Shown: positions 8,531 to 17,235 of the stretch, one piece after another | How positions within the stretch are numbered: position 1 is the stretch's first letter | How the letters are laid out: every line of letters begins with the position of its first letter | Program-made: the position numbers and the translations under genes | The notes under the pieces: model-generated | Told to the model about the DNA's origin: nothing | What the model saw: only the letters and a program-made list of their open reading frames with translations | Databases searched by the model: none | Source of the DNA: Ruminiclostridium cellobioparum DSM 1351 = ATCC 15832 | GTDB taxonomy: Bacteria; Bacillota; Clostridia; Acetivibrionales; DSM-1351 | NCBI RefSeq assembly: GCF_000621505.1 | Contig: NZ_KK211297.1 | Coordinates: 1 to 59,540 of the forward strand | Reading direction: 5' to 3' | Length of the DNA: 59,540 nucleotides

Positions 8531-8965
8531 TTATAAAGTCTTTACCATTTTTATATGTGGCAGGCCGGTCTTTTTTGATGGAAAAATATCGCCCTCGGTG
8601 TGGAAGCCCAGCTTCTCATAAAATTCTTTTGCTTCAATTTTCGCATCAAGGATAACTGCTTTCCGCCCCTTTTCTTTTGCCAATGACATCAAATGTTTCA
8701 TTAATTCCTTTCCGATTCCCATTTTATGATAAGCTTCCTTTACAACCATTTGAGAAACAACCGAAATATTATCATTGTCAAAAGTCAATCTTCCGTAACC
8801 AAGAACCTCTTTTTTCTCAACGCATACCAGGTGCACCGCCCCTTCCTCCAAACCATCAAATACCTTATCCAATCCCACATTGAAGGGTTTGAAAAAAACC
8901 TCATATCTCAGATCTATGGCCTGGCTGTACAAAGGATCGTCTGAAGTAATCAAGATATATTCCAT
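8531..8965 (-). CDS. GNAT-family N-acetyltransferase (operon gene 8)
   Basis: A 144-residue single-domain GNAT. The acetyl-CoA loop is visible as VVKEAYHKMGIGKELMKHLM (V-x-x-x-x-R/K-x-x-G-x-G/A pattern), and the C-terminal strand-helix reads ILDAKIEAKEFYEKLGFHTEG. The ElaA/YjcF-like subgroup has this size and the FLDPPFNVG-like opening seen here as EVFFKPFNVGLD. It likely acetylates a small amine. It lies between the ATP-grasp and OPT genes with short gaps (30 and 14 bases), so it probably tailors or protects the pathway product. Confidence 0.85.
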   Translation of the reverse strand: MEYILITSDDPLYSQAIDLRYEVFFKPFNVGLDKVFDGLEEGAVHLVCVEKKEVLGYGRLTFDNDNISVVSQMVVKEAYHKMGIGKELMKHLMSLAKEKGRKAVILDAKIEAKEFYEKLGFHTEGDIFPSKKTGLPHIKMVKTL

Positions 8966-8995
8966 TTATCCTCCTCCACCTTAAAAGTCGGCTCA

Positions 8996-10234
8996 TTAAT
9001 AATACCTGATGCTTTTTATTGCACTATCTACAATTTCATATGCTTTTTCAGAAGATTCAGCCTCGGCCAGTACCACCGTGCCATAACCAACTTCGGTAGC
9101 AATTACGGTATCCCCGGGTTTGATCCATTGCTCCAAAAGCTTAATTCCCTGCATTTTTTCAACCTCTTCCATCCCCTCAACGCCCGCGACCACCCCTGCT
9201 CTGGCATAAACCACTCCAAAAGCGGTGGGTACGCGTGTGTTGACGGATACTGAAACTTCCTGCCCTGTTGCCAGCTTAATCAAGCTTTCAAACATATTGA
9301 CACCCGTACTGTTTTCTACCGATTTACCCACCAAAATACCGCCTAATCTGGCATTTACCTCTATCAAACGCGGTCCGTCTTCGGTAATCCTGAACTCAAC
9401 ATGGGCAAGACCGAAATCATAATCCATACAATCCAAAATATTTCCGGTCATATTTATGATTTGCTCCTCCAACTCTGCCGTTATCCTGGGAGACGGTGTT
9501 ACAAAATATTCTTCCAGAAAAGGTGGCTGTTTCATAGGTGCCATTTTATCATGTATGGCTGCAATATATTTCTTCTCCCTGTCGACAATACACTCTACGG
9601 AAATTTCATATCCCTCCAGGTATTCTTCGCACAGCCATAGTTCAGATAAGTTGTCCTCACTCCAAACATTCATGGGGGCAAGCTTTCTATCAGCCTTTAC
9701 TTTATTGACAAAGCTCTCAAATTCTTCCGGAGACTCTACTTTGGTCACAGCACACGAGCCTGCAAATTTTAACGGTTTGATGATGACAGGATAACCAATT
9801 TCTTTTTCTATTTTCTCCTTACTGCCGTATAGGTCGTTGGTGCACATGAACTTATTTTGTTCTATCCCGTGTTTCTCCAGCAAAACTCTTGTTAAATATT
9901 TATTTCTTGCAATCCTGGCCGCTTTCACACTTAACCCCGGCAGGCCCAATATTTGAGCCAGAAGTGCCGTCTGTTCCACTGCAAATTCCGTAAAAGTCAA
10001 AATTCCTATTACATTATGTTTTGTGGAAAAATCCACCACTTCCGTTATCAGCAGGTCAATGTTCTCGGTATCCACCGAAATGCTGTAATCCGCCAGACCG
10101 TACTCATTTTTAAAATTTTTTTCTGCGATAGCGACCTTATATCCCATATCTTTTGCCAACTGCAGCGGAATGGTTTTTACACTTTTTCCGCCGCCGCTCT
10201 GGACAAAAATCACCACTTTTTCTTCCATATTCAT
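8996..10234 (-). CDS. ATP-grasp ligase, amino-acid ligase-like (operon gene 7)
   Basis: A 412-residue ATP-grasp enzyme. The pre-ATP-grasp Rossmann half carries a glycine-rich turn (VQSGGGKS). The ATP-binding half has YPVIIKPLKFAGSCAVTKV, the EEYLEGYEISVECIV segment, and the metal-binding Glu and Asn of LIEVNARLGG. It resembles BacD-type L-amino-acid ligases and carbamoyl-phosphate-synthase-like ligases, which activate a carboxylate as acyl phosphate and join it to an amine. With no NRPS present, it is the best candidate for amide or peptide bond formation in this operon. AGGAGG lies 4 bases before the first ATG and 10 before an in-frame ATG two codons later, so the start is ambiguous by two residues. 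Confidence 0.88.
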   Translation of the reverse strand: MNMEEKVVIFVQSGGGKSVKTIPLQLAKDMGYKVAIAEKNFKNEYGLADYSISVDTENIDLLITEVVDFSTKHNVIGILTFTEFAVEQTALLAQILGLPGLSVKAARIARNKYLTRVLLEKHGIEQNKFMCTNDLYGSKEKIEKEIGYPVIIKPLKFAGSCAVTKVESPEEFESFVNKVKADRKLAPMNVWSEDNLSELWLCEEYLEGYEISVECIVDREKKYIAAIHDKMAPMKQPPFLEEYFVTPSPRITAELEEQIINMTGNILDCMDYDFGLAHVEFRITEDGPRLIEVNARLGGILVGKSVENSTGVNMFESLIKLATGQEVSVSVNTRVPTAFGVVYARAGVVAGVEGMEEVEKMQGIKLLEQWIKPGDTVIATEVGYGTVVLAEAESSEKAYEIVDSAIKSIRYY

Positions 10235-10242
10235 TACACCTC

Positions 10243-11205
10243 CTATCGCTCTTCAACCATGTCCATATTGATCCCCATACAAATGTACCCTCTTTTTTGA
10301 GCCTCACTATTGAAACCATCAAATCCAAACGAGTTGCAAATGCTTACCGTGCTTCCCCGCTGTTCCGCCATCCGTTTAATGGCATTAAATTTCTCAAGCA
10401 TGTATTCCTTCGGAGGACTGTATCTTATGACATGAGTACCGTTTGCAGTTCTGTAATCTTCATTGTGGCTGTTATCTCTTATATATATTTCTTTGAATTC
10501 ATCAATATGCTCCGGTATCTGTTTTGCGATTCTCTCCAGACAGCCATGTGTGACCCTCGCAAAGTCAATTGCAAAATGATCTACACCCGCCTCAATAAAC
10601 CTATCCATGATGCCTCCCACAAACGACAAATCCCTAAAGGGAAACAGGGGTTCAAGTATAGCCGCCGTTTGAATACCGGCAGCAACACAGGCTTTTGCAA
10701 AGGTAATCCTCTCCTCCAGGGCTGCCGCACATGGTTCCACAGCCTGTCTGATTTCCTCTGCAGGCATTCCATAAGTAATAATCACCTGACACTTTTCTCT
10801 GGTCTCCACCAACAGCTTAAATAAATCATCTGTGGGGACTCCCTTGGTTACCAGGATGTAGTGGCATTGCTCATCTTTTAACACCTCAAGGATGCCTCGG
10901 GTCACACCTGTCTCCATCAGCGGTTTTTGAAAGCAGTCAGACTTTGGACAGTAATAGTACAGAGGATTTTTATTAACCGCCTTATGCTTTTTAATTTCAT
11001 TTCTTAAAAATTCAGGGTATTGGGTATCAACTTTGACAGGTAAAAATTTTTCGGTGTCTTCCTGGCCCAATGCATTGCAATATGTACACTGGAATTCACA
11101 CCCCATGACCGGAACAATTTCATAGATCAAAGGGCAGGTGGGTGTGTTGCTGTGTATCTTTATCCTCAGCATTTCTCCGGGACATAATTGGGTATTGTTA
11201 TGCAT
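10243..11205 (-). CDS. Radical SAM enzyme, spore photoproduct lyase-like (operon gene 6)
   Basis: A 320-residue radical SAM protein. The CxxxCxxC cluster motif is GCEFQCTYCNALG near residue 35. The rest is an SPL/YfkB-like barrel, including ILVTKGVPTDDL, ITYGMPAEEIRQAVEP and AAILEPLFPFRDL, as in the SPL-family radical SAM group. True spore photoproduct lyases are found with sporulation genes and need an extra catalytic Cys near the C-terminus. Here the gene is embedded in a metabolic operon, so a DNA-repair role is unlikely. It probably does a radical rearrangement, cyclisation or C-H step on the pathway intermediate, though this is inference. It starts 17 bases after the SHMT-like gene. Confidence 0.85.
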   Translation of the reverse strand: MHNNTQLCPGEMLRIKIHSNTPTCPLIYEIVPVMGCEFQCTYCNALGQEDTEKFLPVKVDTQYPEFLRNEIKKHKAVNKNPLYYYCPKSDCFQKPLMETGVTRGILEVLKDEQCHYILVTKGVPTDDLFKLLVETREKCQVIITYGMPAEEIRQAVEPCAAALEERITFAKACVAAGIQTAAILEPLFPFRDLSFVGGIMDRFIEAGVDHFAIDFARVTHGCLERIAKQIPEHIDEFKEIYIRDNSHNEDYRTANGTHVIRYSPPKEYMLEKFNAIKRMAEQRGSTVSICNSFGFDGFNSEAQKRGYICMGINMDMVEER

Positions 11206-11222
11206 ATTTTATCCTCCTGTAA

Positions 11223-12500
11223 TTAAAAATTATTAATAATAAAGTCCATAATTTCCCTGGCCTGGACCGTATCGTCAAAACTATATTTGATTCCTCCCAG
11301 ATCTCCTTTGAATTCATACAGCTCTTTCTTCAGTTTTACAGTGTCTTTCCGATTATTAAACAAATCGCTCATGATTCTGGCCAGAATCTTCATATCGCCT
11401 TCCCGGGCTCCCAATCTCGTAATGCTGTTTACGCCGATTCTCAGCCCCCAGCGGTTACCCGGCAGAAAAATAACATTTGAAGATACCCCTAACTTTTCCA
11501 ACTTTTGAAAGTTTGCAATTGCATCTCTTTGGGTATCAAAATCGATCCAGAACTGATTGGACTCGGTATAACCATATTCTTTGGCCGCAATTTCAACTCC
11601 GTTAGACTGCAGATTGTCGGCCAATGCTTTAGCATTGTTATAAATGCTCCTCGCATACTCCCTGCCAAACTCCTTGAATTCCGCCATGGCAATATACAGA
11701 GCAAATATGTGATGCATGTGCGTATTGGAAACCAGCACATCCTTAACCATATGGTGAACTCTGTCGGACAGTTCGCCCTTTTCTTTAAATAAGATTATGG
11801 ACTTCTGCGGTCCCCACATGGATTTATGGGCTGTTGAATGAATGATATCGGCCCCCTCCGCAAAAGGCTCCTGGAACATGCCTCCCGCTATCAAAGCCAC
11901 CATATGTGAAGCATCGTACATTATGGTTACATCATCCCCGACTATTTCTGATATTTCCTTTAAGGGATAGGGGAATAAAACATAACTGGAATCCAGAAAT
12001 ATTGTTTTAGCCGGATTTCGCTTCCATTTCTCTTCAAAATCCTTTAAATCAAAATGGTAGTCTTTTCCCAGCAGCATTTCCACAATATTCAGATTCAGCC
12101 GTTCTGCTATGGGTTTTACCGACAAATGGCCTCCATGCAGATCATACATTTTATACATGGTATCTCCATTTTCAAACAAGGAAAACAACAATACCGTTAA
12201 ACCGCTCAATCCGGATAATAGCCTCACATCACATTCCTCAGCCTTGAATACCTCCTGTACAATGGCTCTGGTCATTGCATTTACCCTATCCAGGGTTTGA
12301 ATATTTCCGAAAGCCAGATTTCCAATCTTGTCTGCTTCCTCGGGCAGCCTGGAACAATACTGATCGCTCAGGCCCATTAGATATGATGACCGCAGCAGTC
12401 TGGATGAAGTATTTTCCGATGATATCAATGCCAGCCTGTCATCTTTATAATGTTTATAATCCTCCACAAATTTTATTATCTCAAGTAATTCTGAACCCAT
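11223..12500 (-). CDS. Diverged serine hydroxymethyltransferase-like PLP enzyme (operon gene 5)
   Basis: About 425 residues of aminotransferase fold type I. SHMT-like marks are LALISSENTSS, a DLHGGHLS segment (compare GGHLTHG), MYDASHMVALIAGG and the PLP lysine in HSTAHKSMWGPQ. The GYPGxRYYGG loop, which in true GlyA helps hold the substrate, is missing and replaced by a different segment (QYCSRLPEEADKIGN). It is therefore probably an aldol- or retro-aldol-type PLP enzyme on a non-standard substrate, not the housekeeping GlyA. I chose the ATG at 12500, which has GGGAG at good spacing and follows the M20 stop by one base. A longer in-frame start at 12545 overlaps that gene. Confidence 0.85.
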   Translation of the reverse strand: MGSELLEIIKFVEDYKHYKDDRLALISSENTSSRLLRSSYLMGLSDQYCSRLPEEADKIGNLAFGNIQTLDRVNAMTRAIVQEVFKAEECDVRLLSGLSGLTVLLFSLFENGDTMYKMYDLHGGHLSVKPIAERLNLNIVEMLLGKDYHFDLKDFEEKWKRNPAKTIFLDSSYVLFPYPLKEISEIVGDDVTIMYDASHMVALIAGGMFQEPFAEGADIIHSTAHKSMWGPQKSIILFKEKGELSDRVHHMVKDVLVSNTHMHHIFALYIAMAEFKEFGREYARSIYNNAKALADNLQSNGVEIAAKEYGYTESNQFWIDFDTQRDAIANFQKLEKLGVSSNVIFLPGNRWGLRIGVNSITRLGAREGDMKILARIMSDLFNNRKDTVKLKKELYEFKGDLGGIKYSFDDTVQAREIMDFIINNF

Positions 12501-12501
12501 A

Positions 12502-13860
12502 TTAATTTTCTCCCTCTCTGCAGCAGTATTTATCAATGATGTCAATTAATATTTCACAACACTTTTTGTACTCTCTTACAGGAACTTTCTCGTTGTTTCC
12601 ATGAAAGGACTCCAGCTCTGCCTGGCTTATCACGATTGGGTATATGCCGTAACTGTCCACTTTCTTCTCCCTAAAATATTTTGCATCCGTTCCAACCGGC
12701 GTAATATACGGCAGAACCTTCGCATTTTTATAATAGCTGCATATACTCTTTTGGACAGCTTTGAATAAAGCCGACTGTGAATCGGAAATATCAGATTGCT
12801 CCATCTCTTTTATTACATTAAATTCTATCCGTTCATCATCAACCAGCTTTTCAAGACGGCGGATAACCTCGTGATAGTCAGTCTTCGGCAAAATCCGGCA
12901 GTCTATCAATGCTTCAGCTTCTTCTGGAATTACATTAACTTTTATACCCGAATTGATTACCGATATGGTCTCGGTATTTCTGATAATCGCATTAAAGAAC
13001 TTAATTTTATGTAAATAATTACCTATACAGCTTCTAATAAACTTAATTTTATATAACTTTGCGATCAGATAATAAGCTCCGCCCCTTAGCTTCGATACTT
13101 TTATAATGGTATCCCACAGTATTTTATCGCCGGCAGGACATTCAGGATGTGTAATGATCTTGTGCAATGCCTTGATCAATATGTCATTGGGGTTGTCCAG
13201 ACTTGGCTGCGATGCATGACCGGCCTTGCCATGTGCCTTTATTTGAAGCCATATTCCTTTCTTCTGTCCGCATGCCACGAAAAACACAGGGAATTTTTCA
13301 TTTATGTCCCTGGTTCCAAAGCCCCCTTCATCCAAAACACCCACAGGGTTCAAATCCTCCCAATAATTATCAACTATATATTTTGCGCCTTCTTTCCCCC
13401 CGATTTCTTCATCCGGCACGGCTAAGAATACTACTGTTTTTTTGGGCACAACCGACTGACGCTTATAGAAAATCATCGCCATTAGTTGTGCAACTCCCAG
13501 GCCCTTCATATCAAGAGCTCCACGTCCTTCGATACAGCCATTTCTTTCTTCGCCGGAAAATGCATCAAACTCCCATTTATCCTGATCGGCCGGAACGACA
13601 TCCATATGGTTTAGCAATAGAAGGGAATCCTTTTTTTCTCCCCTTATAAAACCGGCTATTGCCTTTTTGCCGGATGAACAGCTGTAAATTTTATATTCAA
13701 TATTTTCTTTCTGTAAAATGCTTTCCAAAAACGCCACAGCTTCATCCACATTTCCGGGTGGATTAACAGTATTGATTTGTATGTACTTCTTTAAAGCATC
13801 TTTCGCTTCAGTAAATAATTCTTCAAATAATTCTTCCACGGTACTCTTGCATATTTCCAT
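12502..13860 (-). CDS. M20-family metallo-amidohydrolase/peptidase (operon gene 4)
   Basis: About 452 residues of the ArgE/DapE/CPG2 family. Zinc ligands and catalytic residues are in place: His in LLLNHMDVVP, Asp in EGRGALDMKG, and the Glu pair in AVPDEEIGG. A dimerisation lid domain sits in the middle (from about GKAGHASQPS), and the late metal His is in ESFHGNNEKVP. The family hydrolyses N-acyl or peptide amide bonds of amino-acid derivatives. Two GNATs are in the same operon, so it could remove a protecting acyl group late in the pathway. I chose the ATG at 13860, one base after the Gfo/Idh stop; the in-frame ATG at 13923 would overlap that gene. Confidence 0.88.
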   Translation of the reverse strand: MEICKSTVEELFEELFTEAKDALKKYIQINTVNPPGNVDEAVAFLESILQKENIEYKIYSCSSGKKAIAGFIRGEKKDSLLLLNHMDVVPADQDKWEFDAFSGEERNGCIEGRGALDMKGLGVAQLMAMIFYKRQSVVPKKTVVFLAVPDEEIGGKEGAKYIVDNYWEDLNPVGVLDEGGFGTRDINEKFPVFFVACGQKKGIWLQIKAHGKAGHASQPSLDNPNDILIKALHKIITHPECPAGDKILWDTIIKVSKLRGGAYYLIAKLYKIKFIRSCIGNYLHKIKFFNAIIRNTETISVINSGIKVNVIPEEAEALIDCRILPKTDYHEVIRRLEKLVDDERIEFNVIKEMEQSDISDSQSALFKAVQKSICSYYKNAKVLPYITPVGTDAKYFREKKVDSYGIYPIVISQAELESFHGNNEKVPVREYKKCCEILIDIIDKYCCREGEN

Positions 13861-13861
13861 T

Positions 13862-14905
13862 TCACACTTCTCTTTCTTCATACTTAATTTGTTCCAACTC
13901 TCTTTGAATCTCATACCCGTCACGGAATGTGGTAATTCTTTTTTCTCCGTTCTGATAATAATAGCTATAGAAAGCGTCTATCAAACAAACAAAGCTGTTG
14001 ATTCTGAAATCACTCTGATAATTTTTTATCAAAAACTCTGCCGGAATAACCATTTCTTCTCTTTGGCCTGTTATAGAATAGAATTCAATTGAATCCTGAC
14101 CGGTGATTCTAAGTTCTCCCTTATCGGTGAATATTCTTATATGGTCAATTTTTATAAACTTTGATGCTGAAATGTTTATTGCAGCCGGTATACCGGTGGC
14201 TGTAACTGCAAGTGCATATACCGAATCGTCAGAGGTGTGCTTTTTGTATTTGCCAGCCTTTACATCATACCTATTCCTGACTTCGGTAAAACCAAATCCT
14301 TGAATCCGCTGCAGCGGGCCATTTCCGATAAAGTGCAGAAAATCCAGCTGGTGGGATAGATGCGCCCCTGTCATTCCTCCTCCCGCTTCCCTGTCAGCGA
14401 ACCAATCATATAATCTTTCAGAGTCGGGAGTATTCCAATATGTCATGTGTTTTAGGATTTCTATGCTTCTTGTTTCACCGTATTCCCCGGTTTCAATTAT
14501 TTTTTTCAAGTATTGCTTTGAGGGATCAAATCTATGTTCATGTACCAGTGCTGCTTTGCTGTTATTTTCTTTTGCCAGATCCAGCAGTTCTTTACTTTCC
14601 CCTGCACACATTGCCATGGGTTTTTCCAGTATTACTGCTTTACCGGCCCGGATTGCCTTTGCAGCAAACTCGAAATGCTCCCTTGGAATGGCCGCAATGC
14701 TGACCAGGTCAATTTCACCGTCCCCGGCTATCTCGTCAATAGAGCCATAGGGATATATTCCATATTGCGCTGCCACAGCCTGACCTTTGCCTGGCGTGTG
14801 GGCACATATCCCTCTCACATCATATTTGTCATTCAATAGATATCCCGGCAAATGGACTTTAGCTCCAAAACCGGTTCCTACAACAGCCACTCTGATTTTA
14901 TGCAT
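13862..14905 (-). CDS. Gfo/Idh/MocA-family NAD(P)-dependent oxidoreductase (operon gene 3)
   Basis: A 347-residue oxidoreductase. The N-terminal Rossmann fold begins VAVVGTGFGAKVHLPGY. The family motif EKPMAM lies near residue 95. A C-terminal alpha/beta substrate domain carries GAHLSHQLDFL, with the conserved His. Typical substrates are sugars, inositols or hydroxy/amino acids. Its ATG overlaps the end of the PaaK-like gene by 8 bases, which points to translational coupling. In this operon it would set the redox state of a precursor. The exact substrate cannot be read. Confidence 0.88.
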   Translation of the reverse strand: MHKIRVAVVGTGFGAKVHLPGYLLNDKYDVRGICAHTPGKGQAVAAQYGIYPYGSIDEIAGDGEIDLVSIAAIPREHFEFAAKAIRAGKAVILEKPMAMCAGESKELLDLAKENNSKAALVHEHRFDPSKQYLKKIIETGEYGETRSIEILKHMTYWNTPDSERLYDWFADREAGGGMTGAHLSHQLDFLHFIGNGPLQRIQGFGFTEVRNRYDVKAGKYKKHTSDDSVYALAVTATGIPAAINISASKFIKIDHIRIFTDKGELRITGQDSIEFYSITGQREEMVIPAEFLIKNYQSDFRINSFVCLIDAFYSYYYQNGEKRITTFRDGYEIQRELEQIKYEEREV

Positions 14906-16292
14906 TCTTTTCCAGATCCTTCTCTCTTAACGGTAATGTTATTACGATTTTCCCGGACTTTGTCACAGGTATTTTCTCAACATATTCATAAGATATTTTC
15001 AACTGGGTTTCGGCAAATTCTTTCGGAAAAATTCTTTTAATTTTCTTTTCCAATAAACGCCTTACAGTCTCACGGTCTTCCACCTTTTTCTCGATTTCCA
15101 GTATCACATTGATTTCGGTTCCATTGACTTGAATTACTTGATAATGTGCAATTCCCGGTATATGTATGCTCCAAAAAGGATATTCTGAAATTCTGAACTT
15201 CCCGTCCTTTTTATCCTCAAAAGTAAAATATGAAGTATTTCTGCCTCTTATATAACATATCCGGTCCAGACTGCTGTTCTTATTATTGGGCACATAATAA
15301 GCCATATCCCCGATATCATAACGAATAATGGGCATAACCCTGTTATAGAGATTTGTAATTACTATATGCCCCAACTGATAATATCCGGTAATAGGCCTGT
15401 TATCTTCATCAAGCAATTCCAATATTATTTCCTCATCCATAACGGTCAATGTTTCGGGTTCTTCTTCAAAAGCAACCGGTCCTGTTTCACAGGTAGAATA
15501 ACTGTTGACCGGGAATATGCCAAATCCGGCTTTTATTTTATTCTTGTCGCGTTCGGTCAGCATCTCCCCCACAAAAATCAATTTTTCCGGTTGTATATCA
15601 ACAGCTTTATTTAATATGTGCTCTGCTATTTCCCCTAATACATGCGGTTTTGCCATAATAAACTCCGGCTTGAAACCTTCAACCTCTTTGACCATCCTAT
15701 CGATGGGAGTAAAGATTGAAATAAGCCTTAGCCTCACCAGGTTCCTCATTGCATAAACCCACGAATTTCCGCCTATATAGTCATCCATAATTCCAATATA
15801 TAAAAATCTCTTTTTTCCTGCTATCAGTTCAAAGGGATTCCTCCCCTGCAATAAACCCGTGTTCTTAACCAGCAGCATTGCAGTAGCCGTTGCAAACTCT
15901 CTTGGCCCCCAGACCACATTAACAGAACTCCCTGATGATCCCGACGTATGAAAAATCAAAAACTTATTTTTGTAATTCCTGGACAGGGAAAACCCCGTAC
16001 TTAAATAATCTTCTATATCACTTATCCCCAAATCCACGGTCAAAACATCCTCGAGGCTATAAACCAATATATTTTTGTCAACTACCGGCAGTTCCTCCAA
16101 AGGGATCTTTTTTAAATCCAATCCTTCAAGTTCCCTACGATAAAAAGCAGAGTTATCCCTGGCATAGCACAGTATCCTGTACAATTTCTTCTTCTTGAGA
16201 ATTTCCTTTTTATATTCATCCCTGTACGAAGGTAAGTAGTATGAAAAATATTTTATTAAGAAGAAAAATAAAAATTTTAATCTGAATATCAT
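14898..16292 (-). CDS. PaaK/CapK-like adenylate-forming enzyme (operon gene 2)
   Basis: A 464-residue member of the phenylacetate-CoA ligase/CapK branch of the ANL superfamily. The P-loop-like motif is FHTSGSSGSSVNV, the adenine-binding region includes VNSYSTCETGPVA, and the ribose-contacting region is RYDIGDMAYYV. The C-terminal subdomain ends with KIPVTKSGKIV, whose lysine is the usual adenylation lysine. It would activate a carboxylic acid as acyl-AMP and pass it to CoA or directly to an amine. No acyl carrier protein gene is nearby. Neighbouring GNAT enzymes could be acceptors or users of the activated acid. Confidence 0.85.
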   Translation of the reverse strand: MIFRLKFLFFFLIKYFSYYLPSYRDEYKKEILKKKKLYRILCYARDNSAFYRRELEGLDLKKIPLEELPVVDKNILVYSLEDVLTVDLGISDIEDYLSTGFSLSRNYKNKFLIFHTSGSSGSSVNVVWGPREFATATAMLLVKNTGLLQGRNPFELIAGKKRFLYIGIMDDYIGGNSWVYAMRNLVRLRLISIFTPIDRMVKEVEGFKPEFIMAKPHVLGEIAEHILNKAVDIQPEKLIFVGEMLTERDKNKIKAGFGIFPVNSYSTCETGPVAFEEEPETLTVMDEEIILELLDEDNRPITGYYQLGHIVITNLYNRVMPIIRYDIGDMAYYVPNNKNSSLDRICYIRGRNTSYFTFEDKKDGKFRISEYPFWSIHIPGIAHYQVIQVNGTEINVILEIEKKVEDRETVRRLLEKKIKRIFPKEFAETQLKISYEYVEKIPVTKSGKIVITLPLREKDLEKNA

Positions 16293-16301
16293 ATTATTTG
16301 T

Positions 16302-17066
16302 CTACCCCTTCCTAATCAGATAAAATACGCTGCCGATTTTGGAAAAACCCGCAGTGGTATATAACTTATTTGCATAAGTATTATCCTTTCTCGTGTTAAG
16401 AACAACTGTCAGCTGCTCAAGAGCCGCCCATTTCAAAAAATTCTCCATGCAATTGGCAGCAATCCCCTTTTGCCGTTGGGAAGCATCGGTATATATTTTT
16501 CCAATCTCCATATATTGCTTGTATTGATATTTAATTTCAATTTTACATTTTACCGGCTCACCATTAATAAACACCTGGTTTCTTTTGACTTTTTCCCTGT
16601 ACTCAATATGTAAGTCTTTTTTCCTTTCTTCTTTTCTCCAGCCGATTTCCTCATCGATATAGTTTTTCTCCAGCCTTACCAGATCGTCAATGTCATTATC
16701 CCCGGCAAATCGTCCTGTATTGGATAGAAATTCATAATTATTTGTATCTTTCAGCTTATTGATCAAAAAATTTTCTTCAACTGCCTCATATTTCTCCTTG
16801 AATACCTTTATATCCACTTCCTGGTCAGTATATAAAATAATTCTTACTTCCTTGAATTCATTGTTGATCCTTTCCAGGATTCTACAAATATTATCAATAT
16901 TGTGCAAAAATAAAATCAGTTCATCATATGGGCACAGCACTGCAACACCTTCATTATCAAAGATAATAGCTCGTATGTAATCGCCGGACAGCTGCCTGCC
17001 TAACACCGGCAGGGAATACGGCAAGTACTTTTCCAGGTATTCAGTATCCTTCAGTATCTTATACAT
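16302..17066 (-). CDS. GNAT-domain protein, two-part (operon gene 1)
   Basis: 254 residues. The C-terminal third (about 165-254) is a GNAT fold: EIGKIYTDASQRQKGIAANCMENFL is the acetyl-CoA loop, and VVLNTRKDNTYANKLYTTAGFSKIG is the closing motif. The first 150 residues are not recognised and may be a degenerate second GNAT-like or substrate domain, as in DUF-GNAT tandem proteins. It is the first gene of the nine-gene operon, about 95 bases after the predicted transcription start. The next gene follows after 9 bases. It probably acylates an amine intermediate. Confidence 0.8.
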   Translation of the reverse strand: MYKILKDTEYLEKYLPYSLPVLGRQLSGDYIRAIIFDNEGVAVLCPYDELILFLHNIDNICRILERINNEFKEVRIILYTDQEVDIKVFKEKYEAVEENFLINKLKDTNNYEFLSNTGRFAGDNDIDDLVRLEKNYIDEEIGWRKEERKKDLHIEYREKVKRNQVFINGEPVKCKIEIKYQYKQYMEIGKIYTDASQRQKGIAANCMENFLKWAALEQLTVVLNTRKDNTYANKLYTTAGFSKIGSVFYLIRKG

Positions 17067-17116
17067 AATTTTTATCTGCCTTATCCTGTTTTCCTTTTAT
17101 GACCTGAGAAGTCTGT

Positions 17117-17140
17117 AAAAGCCATAGGGCTTTCTGTATT
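17117..17140 (-). promoter_or_regulatory. Hairpin in the leader of the nine-gene operon
   Basis: The leader RNA contains AAAGCC-CTAT-GGCTTT between the promoter and the first ATG. It is not followed by a U-tract on this strand, so it is not a simple terminator. It may be a stability or attenuation element, or it may be incidental. Confidence 0.35.
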
Positions 17141-17165
17141 TTTTTGCCAATTTATGTTTTTACAT

Positions 17166-17194
17166 ATTATACCAGAACTGCTTTATAACGTAAA
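17166..17194 (-). promoter_or_regulatory. Sigma-A-like promoter of the nine-gene operon
   Basis: Minus-strand TTTACG (17189-17194), 17-base spacer, TATAAT (17166-17171). It is the only good promoter between the terminator at 17236-17276 and the first gene, and all downstream gaps to 6711 are 30 bases or less. Confidence 0.75.
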
Positions 17195-17235
17195 GTAAAA
17201 TGTTAAAAAAAACACAATTTTGTCGTTCAAAATCT

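Noticed and set aside
8158-8655. 165-codon plus-strand frame over the OPT and GNAT genes
   Set aside because: Antisense shadow of two confidently identified minus-strand genes; no ribosome site.
10243-11205. True spore photoproduct lyase (DNA repair)
   Set aside because: Only family-level similarity; operon context is metabolic, so the splB name is not given.
11223-12500. Housekeeping glyA
   Set aside because: Lacks the GYPGxRYYGG loop and sits inside a dedicated pathway operon.
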